A stretch of DNA of 64,000 nucleotides from Gaeumannomyces sp. JS-464 (taxonomy: Eukaryota; Ascomycota; Sordariomycetes; Magnaporthales; Magnaporthaceae), in contig NGZR01000003.1 in NCBI GenBank assembly GCA_002197995.1, positions 3,844,001 to 3,908,000 of the forward strand. The letters are read 5' to 3'. Made by a program: the position numbers and the translations under genes. The notes beneath the pieces were generated by a model, which did no database searches, was not told the DNA's origin, and was given only the letters and a program-made list of their open reading frames with translations. Shown piece after piece: positions 56,432 through 64,000 of the stretch (positions are counted from its first letter, which is position 1; each line of letters begins with the position of its first letter).

Positions 56432-58208
56432 GATGGCCCAGTAGTGCGTCCAAGGAGGCGGGAGCTATCCTAAGAGATTCTGGTTGGTCTGGGGCGTGTG
56501 TTTTGCGCGCAGTCCCTGGCTCTCCTTTGGTCCAGTCCCTCGGCTCCCACTTCTATATACCCAGACATGAGAAGTCGATGCGACACTCTTTTACTACACT
56601 AAGCTGTGTCAATGCTCCGAAGCCGAGCCATATGCAGGAATCTTTGCGAACGATGGGCTTCGGAGTGCCAGGGTGCGTCGTTTCCCCGCCGGCATCGCGA
56701 GGTTACAACGTGCGTCGTCGCGGGCAGCGGCATTATTGGCGCGGCAAACACGCCGCTGTCACCTTGCCATCAAGACCAGCAGCTCAACTCCACTACTGCC
56801 GGCGATTCGAAAATCTCCGATTTGAGGGAAAACGCGCGTGGCAAGTTTCGGTCCCTGGTGAGGCAAAGCGCGGCTAATTGATGCGACGGGGATTACGAAC
56901 TCCGCCCTGGATCGGTCGTTGGATTCCCTCAACACATGATCGTCCATTGTCAAGTCGATTGGGGGAAATTGTAGATCGTGGACCCGGTCTTGAATATCCG
57001 GAAGACGGACGGCACACAGTCCTTCTCTCCCGAGCCCTTGGTGCCGGACAAGAGGAGTGCGGTAGCTGCGATCTTGACGCAACTATATGGCGATGACAAG
57101 TAGGGTAGTTGATGGACAAGTGTCTTCAGGGCTGCGGTGTCTCCTTCCAGCGAGAGAGGCGAGATTTGTTCAGGACCCCTCAAGATGGAGTCCATCAAGG
57201 ATCGGAGGGGTCCACCCTTCTCCCGACGGGTTATTGGGCGATAAGCCGTCAGAGGAATATTTCTAACCGTCTTCAGGATAGCCTTTCATGTCACAGAGCC
57301 TGATGGACATTACCCCATGCCGCAGAGTTCTAATACCTAGCGGCGTCAACTGGACGAGGTTGCATGTGACTGATGCACTTAACCCGGTCTCGACAGGAGG
57401 CTATCAACTACATCACTGCAGCGCTCAGATACTATGTGCTCTTGGTTTGAGACGGCGACCGAGCTATCCCCAGTCTGGTGCACCGTCGCTGATGCACACC
57501 AAGGCGGAAAAGTCAAATACGACAGCTTGTTGGGCAATATTCGTCATATGAACAATCCTGAACGCAGCTGCTTCGAACAGTTCAGTTGCTTTCAGCTGTG
57601 ATGCGCCGGGCATCAGCTGGGCTTCCGACGCGCATGTGTTCGTGGGGGTGGCCGTACCTGTTCGTGGGGGCGACCCTGCGGGGAACTGAGAGATGGAATT
57701 CCGTGGCATACGCTGTAGCCGTAAAGAATGGGCGTCTTTGCTGAATGGGATGGAGCCGTCCGAAATGAATGATAGCGGTAGAAAATGAACAGGGCATCTC
57801 TATATTCCCGTTATAACACTACTGTAGGGATACAGCCGGTGTGGGGAAGCGTATCGCGCTGATTGACATCGTATGCGGCAATCTAGGCTGGTCTGGACAC
57901 CAGTTGATGCTCAGTATTCCGGAAATGGGATGATGCGTCGTGGGATGGCTGCCGCAATGACGACACGCACGTGGGTGCTCGGGCTCTGTTGGAAGACAAG
58001 AACAAAGAATTGGCATAAAACGAGACACCCCCAACACCTTCGTTTCGTTCTCTGCACATGAAAGTCTGAGCGAAGGAAGCTCGAGAATCCGGCTCCTTGT
58101 GAATTCAGCAACACTTCATCAAGTGAAGAACCCAGAAACGAAAAAGAGGGGAGAGGGTCACATAGAAAGACGTCATCGACAACCCTCCAGCCCCCTCTTC
58201 ACCATCCG
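56432..58208. other. Divergent intergenic region
   Basis: About 1.8 kb between GH127 (minus) and the P450 (plus). No supported gene; short frames lack motifs. Probably two promoters. Confidence 0.4.
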
Positions 58209-59983
58209 ATGGCGGTCGCCAGGATAGCAACCGCGGCCGCGCGATTCGCGCTGGGAAATCCCCTCTGGGCCACCTTCCTGGCGCTCGTTGCGGCCTTTGT
58301 CATTTACGTCGTGGCCAACGAGTTCGTCCGTGCCCAGGCGCGCATCAAGGGACTGCCTGGCCCGCGCGGCCTGCCTCTTGTCGGAAATTTGTGGGACCTG
58401 CACGGCGTCGACGCGGCGGAGAAATACCGGGCCTGGGCGGCGCGCTTCGGCAACGTGTACCAGGTGCAACTGGGAAACGTGACGGTTGTGGTGGTCAACT
58501 CGGCAGCGGCGGCGCGCACCGTGTTCGGGCATGGTTCCCAGGCGCTGTCGTCGCGGCCGGAGTTCTACACCTTTCACCGGGTGCTTTCAGACACGGCGGG
58601 CACTACCATTGGCACGTCTCCTTATTCGAAATCGCTTAAGCGCCGTCGCAGGGCCGCCGCCTCGGCCCTCAATCGACCCTCGGTGGCGGGCTACACGGGA
58701 CATCTCGACGTGGAGACGCGGGACTTTGTTGCGGAGCTTGCCTCTTGCGGCGAGGGCGGCGCGGTCGCCGTCGATCCGATGCCCATGATACAGCGCCTGT
58801 CGCTGTCGCTTTCCGTCACTCTCAACTGGGGGGTGCGTGGCCCCTCGAGGCGCGACGGCTTGTTCGACGAGGTAACGCACGTCGAGGAGGAGATCTCACG
58901 GTTTCGGTCGACGACTGGCAACCTGCAGGACTACGTCCCGCTGCTTCGGCTCAATCCACTCGCAGGTCACTCGGCGCGGGCGCGCGAGATGCGCGACAGG
59001 AGGGACGGGTACCTTTTCGAGCTAGATGAGGGGCTGCAGGAGCGCATCGACGCCGGCACACACGCCCCGTGCATCCAGGCCAACGTTATCCTCGAGGACC
59101 GCGCCGGGGACAAGGACGATACCCAACGCAGGCTCTCGAAGGCGGAGCTGACAAGCATCAGCTTGACGATGCTGAGCGGAGGGCTGGACACCATCACCAC
59201 CAATGTGGCCTGGTTCATCGCACTGCTGGCGCATCGGCCGGACATCCAGGAAAAGGCATGGCGAGAAATACAGCGCCATTTGGAGCTGCAGAGCCAACAA
59301 GTGCTCGACCAGACAGTAGACAGCATCCTGAACCCGCTCTGCGACGCTGAAGACGACCAGCAATGTCGGTACATCGTAGCACTAGTGCGCGAGAGTCTAC
59401 GGTACTACACCGTCCTGCGCCTTGCGCTGCCTCGGGCATCTGTTAGAGACGTGGTGCACGAGGGAGTGGTGATCCCGAGGGGCACCGTGTTCTTCCTCAA
59501 CGCGTGGGCATGTAACATGGGTACGTTGCGGGCCGCGGTCCGACTCCAACCAAGTGACGGCTTTCTTCCTAGTTCGAGATGCTGACTTTTGCTGGCGACG
59601 GCGCCCGGCGTGTGTGCTCAGATCCGAATGTTTGGCCGGACCCTGAGGTTTTTAGGCCGGAGCGGTGGCTTGAGCAACCCGACACGCCGCTCTTCACGTA
59701 TGGGGTGGGCTACCGCATGTGCGCAGGCTCCCTGCTGGCAAACCGGGAGTTGTATCTCCTGTACATGCGGTTGATAGCGAGCTTCACGCTCAAGCCGGCG
59801 ACGACTGGCCGTTCGGGGAGTGACGGCCCCAGTGAGGGGCTGCAGGTCGACTGTCACCCCGTCCTGGGCAATTCGGATCCGACGAGTCTGGTTGCCATCC
59901 CTCGGCCGTACCAGGTCTTCTTTGTGCCCCGCAATCGGAAATCTTTGGGAGCTGCTCTGGCTGAAGGCCAGAGATGGATGTAA
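58209..59983 (+). CDS. Cytochrome P450, CYP504-like (phenylacetate hydroxylase type)
   Basis: ER-anchored monooxygenase. Exons 58209-59520 and 59622-59983 give 557 residues. An N-terminal anchor helix lies at about residues 18-38, then LPGPRGLPLVGNLWDL. TMLSGGLDTITTN is the I-helix; VRESLRYY carries the ExxR; FRPERWLE is the PERF-type block; and FTYGVGYRMCAGSLLANREL is the heme loop with the Cys ligand. The last two blocks closely resemble fungal phenylacetate 2-hydroxylases. The correct acceptor is CTCAG at 59621, which joins NAWACNM to DPNVWPDPEVF; a nearer TAG at 59572 breaks the frame. The exact aromatic substrate is inferred. Confidence 0.88.
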
Positions 59984-60932
59984 ACAAGAGGTGCAGTGTC
60001 GGCCTGGGGTGGGAAGCACGGAAGGAAGCGCGAGGGGAGCACTGGTCGGGTACTTTGTTTGTGAATATTCCGGGCTCAGGTCCTCGCAAGACGCCGTGCT
60101 TGGTGTCATCAATCGAAGGGGTAGCCGCGCACATGCACGACCGTCGACTAGGTCTCTTGATGACATCATTGACGCCTTCTGCTGTCTCGCGGCATTCAAG
60201 CCGGCTTGATCGCGGGTGCGAATAGCGCTAAAAAGCGAGCGTCCACGAGCCCAGAGGAGCTCGGCCAATAGAGTCGGCCAAGTGGCGTTTCCCCTGAATC
60301 ATACAGCACGACGACCCATTTTGCAGCGACTCAATCGACTGCGTCCTTCTGGATCTGGCCATGAGAATTGGAGAGAGGTTCGCAGATAGAATTCAACACG
60401 CCATCCTTCTTCCCCCACGAGCCTCGAGATGTCGATTGAATCATCGACACCGTCCTTCATTGCCGCCAGAGCAGGCAACCCTGGCCAAATCATTGCTTTT
60501 TCTCCTCCCTTGGCGGACATTTTGGCCATCCATATTACGATTTGCACGATAGCGTCAAAAGAAACACGCGCCACGACATCACTGTCCCTTGGCCCCCAAT
60601 CTCCGTGTTGACCTCCTTCCATTCACGTTTACCTGCGCGACCACGTTGACCACCACCAAGCCCGCCTCGCCCACCGAGCATGGATGTCTCCCCTCCCGCT
60701 ACTACCCACACCTAGTCCAGGTAGGAAGCTAGCCCATGTCTGGTCGCACAACCTCGATCATGCGACCTGCTGTGGCCCGCGACCAGACTTGCAGGTCCCG
60801 CTCTTCGCGGTCAGCAGCCCAGCCACGATGAAAAGAAACACCCAAAACCTCCAGCTCTGGCTCCAGCCGAGTTAAGCTGCGAACAGGCCTTCCTTTTGGC
60901 ATCTCGCCCTGTCTGGCCCCTTTGGTAGAGCC
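59984..60932. other. Intergenic region
   Basis: Between the P450 stop and the GH92 start. No supported gene. Confidence 0.4.
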
Positions 60933-63496
60933 ATGATGCTACCTTGGGTTCTCCTGGTACTCGCGACCGCGCGAATTGCCTCCGCGCGGTCGGACGACTT
61001 TACCAAATATATCCGGACCGACGTAAGGCACCCCTTTCGTTCCTCCGGTCCTTAAGAGATGGCCGAATTCCTGACCCTCCTCGCGACGCCGCGGTGAAGA
61101 CTGGCTCGATCAATGGTGGCAACACGTTCCCTGGCGTGTCCTGGCCCTTGAGCATGGTGAAGCTGAGCCCAGACCTGCACACTGGCTCCGATAGCTACTC
61201 GGGTTACCCGCCTAAAGGGGACTTTATCGGCTTCTCGATGTTGCATGAGTCGGCACAGGCGGCGCCCCAAAGTATGGAGTGGTATCGCAGCTTCCCATTG
61301 TCGGCGACATCAAAAACCCGCTGTCCAACATGTCCACTACCAGAGCCGCCCCGGACATGACTGAGGTTGGCTATTACCGCAGCTCTCTGGCATCTGGTGT
61401 CACTGCCGAGCTTGCGGGCACACGCAGGGCTGGCTTTTACAGATACACTTTTCCAGCGACTGAACCCAAGAACGTGGTCGTGGATGTATCACACGTGCTT
61501 CCCTCATTCCGAGGCCAGGGTTTGGGTCAAAATTATCTCGGTGGGCGTATACATGTTGCGCAGAACGATTACGGACGCCCTCATTACAAAGGATACGGCA
61601 TATACGATAATGTAAGCTCGGACCAGCTAGTCGATTCCCCGATTTATTATGTCCCTCTGGTGCAATAGTACCGTTGCTGACACTGCCCTACAGGGCTGGA
61701 ACCGGGCTGGCCCATGGCGTATCTTCTTCTGCGGGCATTTTGACAAGCGGGCCACGTGGAAGACCTTCCTCAGCGATGGCTTGACTAGCGAGAAACTCGT
61801 AGCATTTGGCGACGCTGATACGTACGAGTCGTCTACGGCCAGGCTGGGCCGTCTTCTCCTTCGCCGACTCGGCTGTCAGTTCCAGGGTCGGCGTCTCCTT
61901 CATCTCCGAGACCCAAGCCTGCGCCAACGTCCAGAGCCAAATCCCAGAAGGGACCGAGCTTGCAACTCTTGTCAGCGCGACAAGGAGCGCCTGGAATTCC
62001 GAAGTGCTCTCTAAGGTGACCACGACGGATACCAACGACACCATGAAGACCCAGCTTTACACCGCGCTCTACTTTATGAATCTGCTGCCGACCAACAAAA
62101 CTGGGGAAAATCCCCTGTGGAAATCGGACGAACCCTATTACGACGACATTTTTACTTTTTGGGATACGGTACGTTGTTAATATCCACGGAGCACGAATCC
62201 TTGCCTCCTGCCCTTTCGGGCCTCCAAGTGAACTATCGTTAACTGGCGCTTACAGTTCCGATGCACCACCTCACTCCTCCACATCCTCCAACCCAATGTT
62301 TACGAAGAGTTCATCCGGTCGCTTATTGACGTTTGGCGACATGAGGGGTACGTAAGCGATGCCCGGTCGTCCAACTGGAACGGCGCCGTGCAGGGTGGCT
62401 CCAACAGTGATAACGTGCTGGCCGATGCCTACGTCAAAGGTGTCCGCGGTGCCGTAAACTGGCGCGACGGCCTCGAGGCCATGCGCAAGAATGCCGAGGT
62501 CACACCCGCCAAGACGGACGGCGACGGGCGTGATCCGTCCGGGCAGGTCAAGGAGGGCCGCGGCGCCCTCCCGGACTGGATTGAGCACGGCTTTATCACG
62601 CCCCGCTACACCCGATCCGTCAGCCGCGCCGCCGAATACGCCGCCAACGACTTTGCGCTGCACCAAGTCGCCTCGGGGCTAGGCCGCACCGCCGACGCAG
62701 ACAAGTACCTCGCGCGCTCGCGCCAATGGCGTAACCAGTGGAATCCCAACATGACGGCGCTGGAGCACTCCGGGTTCCTGGGCCCGCGCTCGCTCAAAGG
62801 CTTCATCGACCAGGACCCTGTCACCTGCGGCGGTTGCTACTGGGGCGACTATTACTACCAGGCGCTTCCCTGGGAGTACTCGTTCAACGCGCACCACGAC
62901 GTGGCGACAATCGTGGCCCTGGTCGGCGGCGCCGACGCCTTCGTCGATCGGCTCGACAAGCTTTTTACGCCAGGCCTGTAAGGTGGCAATGGGCGGTTCG
63001 GCAACACCATGTTCAACCCGGGCAACGAGCCCAGCTTCGGTTCGCCGTACTTGCATAACTTTGTTGGCCGCCAGGACCTTTCTGTGCGTCGCGGCCGCTT
63101 CGTCGCCAAATCCTACTACAGCCCTACCCCGGCCGACCTACCGGCAATAGCGACGCCGGCGCCATGGAGTCGTGGCTGCTGTGGAATATGATCGGCCTTT
63201 ACCCGCTCACGGGCCAAACGACGTTCCTGGTCGGGTCTCCCTGGTTCCGGGACCTGACCATCAGGCTTGAGGGAGGCGGCAAGCTCCACATCACGACGAC
63301 GGGCGCATCCGAGACCGACTTTTATGTGCAGTCGCTCAAGGTCAATGGCGAGGAGTGGGACAAATCCTGGGTTGCGTGGTCGGACGTTTTCGCGCGCGGC
63401 GGCACCATGGAGTTTGTGCTTGGCGCGGGCCCCAGGAGGTGGGATACGGGCCCGGCTCCGCCCAGCCCAGCCAGCAATGGACAACTGTCCGCATGA
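60933..63496 (+). CDS. Secreted GH92 alpha-mannosidase, frame broken in several places
   Basis: Predicted calcium-dependent exo-alpha-mannosidase acting on fungal or host N-/O-mannans. Exon 1 (60933-61022) encodes a signal peptide and DDFTKYIRTD; later introns are 61023-61099, 61612-61693 and 62169-62255. GH92 blocks: INGGNTFPGVSWPLSMVKL, SGYPPKGDFIGFSMLH, YDDIFTFWDTF, GSNSDNVLADAYVKG, NPGNEPSFGSPYL, and GAMESWLLWNMIGLYPL near the C-terminus. Damage: lost G near 61252, a shift near 61847, an in-frame TAA at 62979-62981 with coding sequence on both sides, and a lost G near 63143. Family length (about 800 residues) fits. Either a mis-assembled gene or a recent pseudogene. Confidence 0.83.
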
Positions 63497-64000
63497 TCAA
63501 TCGCACACTTGGGGTGTTAGGGAGGCCTAGCAGAGTACATGTGAGATACCGCTGATTCTCAATTGAAGGTTTTGCTTTTTCCCCCCCTCATTTTAAGCCG
63601 CCTCGCCCTAAATAGTCTCGGTCACAACAAAGGCGGTGCAAAACCCTGTTCCGCCAAGGCTACACACGCCCAGCTCACCAATCGATGACATTGGATCAGC
63701 CTTTTGCAGCCATCTATCGTTTCATCGTGACCGCCAGGTGTGGCCCGCAGCAGAAGCGCGAGCCACCACGCTAGCATCAGAGCCTCAAACACACGAAGGC
63801 AACCGCCGATCCGTGCAGGGATGGGGTGATAACGTCTCATGGATGCCGAGTCGCAACGAAGCCAACTGCGCGCGCCGCAAGCACCTAGGCAACCAATAAA
63901 AGCGTCCAAACAACATCCCAAGTCAGCGTTCTCGCCGCATTTCATGGCCCGTTTCGGCGCTTACGTGAATGGATGAAGTTTGTAGTAGAACAACCCGTGC
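63497..64000. other. 3' flank of the GH92 gene to the window edge
   Basis: No supported gene. Short frames on both strands lack motifs. Confidence 0.4.

Noticed and set aside
55241..56473. 410-codon open frame opposite GH127
   Set aside because: Antisense shadow of a strongly biased coding strand.
59521..59580. Short P450 intron ending at the TAG at 59572
   Set aside because: It puts the heme-domain exon out of frame; the CTCAG at 59621 restores NMDPNVWPDPEVF exactly as in relatives.

Overview
The window is nuclear DNA of a filamentous ascomycete, most likely a Sordariomycete. Genes are GC-rich, carry short (about 50-140 nt) GT-AG introns with CTAAC/CTGAC branch-like motifs, and encode typical Pezizomycotina families: 2EXR, Zn2Cys6 fungal_trans, A-T-R NRPS-like, BIM1-like, DUF3716 and GH92. 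Species cannot be fixed from sequence alone. No rRNA, tRNA or CRISPR was recognised by eye.

Layout. 0-13 kb: C-4 methylsterol oxidase (ERG25), a secreted lipocalin, a Cys-rich secreted protein, a BIM1-like cell-surface protein and a 2EXR protein. 13-26.5 kb: a secreted LVIVD-repeat protein, an NmrA-like oxidoreductase, a secreted metallophosphoesterase, a small secreted tandem-repeat protein, a broken gene whose stop codon sits on the edge of a 1.09-kb foldback element, a YfiH/laccase-domain protein and a membrane protein. 28-36 kb: four genes that look like a sugar-acid (aldonate/uronate) catabolic cluster: DgoD-type galactonate dehydratase, zinc polyol-type dehydrogenase, KduD-type SDR and DHDPS-family keto-deoxy sugar-acid aldolase. 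39-40 kb: DUF3716 protein. 40.5-51.8 kb: an A-T-R NRPS-like reductase divergent from a GLD1-type aldo-keto reductase, then a Zn2Cys6 regulator and a sugar-type MFS transporter, together resembling a small metabolite cluster. 53-63.5 kb: ketopantoate reductase, GH127, a CYP504-like P450 and GH92.

How they fit together. The 28-46 kb genes can be ordered into a hypothetical route from aldonate through 2-keto-3-deoxy acid to pyruvate and glyceraldehyde, with the AKR reducing the aldehyde to glycerol. GH127 (arabinofuranoside release) and GH92 (mannose release) would supply sugars. The NRPS-like, AKR, regulator and MFS set may instead be a separate secondary-metabolite locus.

Sequence-quality caution. 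From about 22 kb onward, many otherwise intact genes are interrupted by one- or two-base indels, mostly lost G/C in short G/C runs (dehydratase, Zn-dehydrogenase, DUF3716, NRPS-like, TF, GH127, GH92). No RIP-like nonsense pattern accompanies them. I treat these as probable assembly errors, but real decay cannot be excluded. For split genes the coordinates span the whole locus, introns included.
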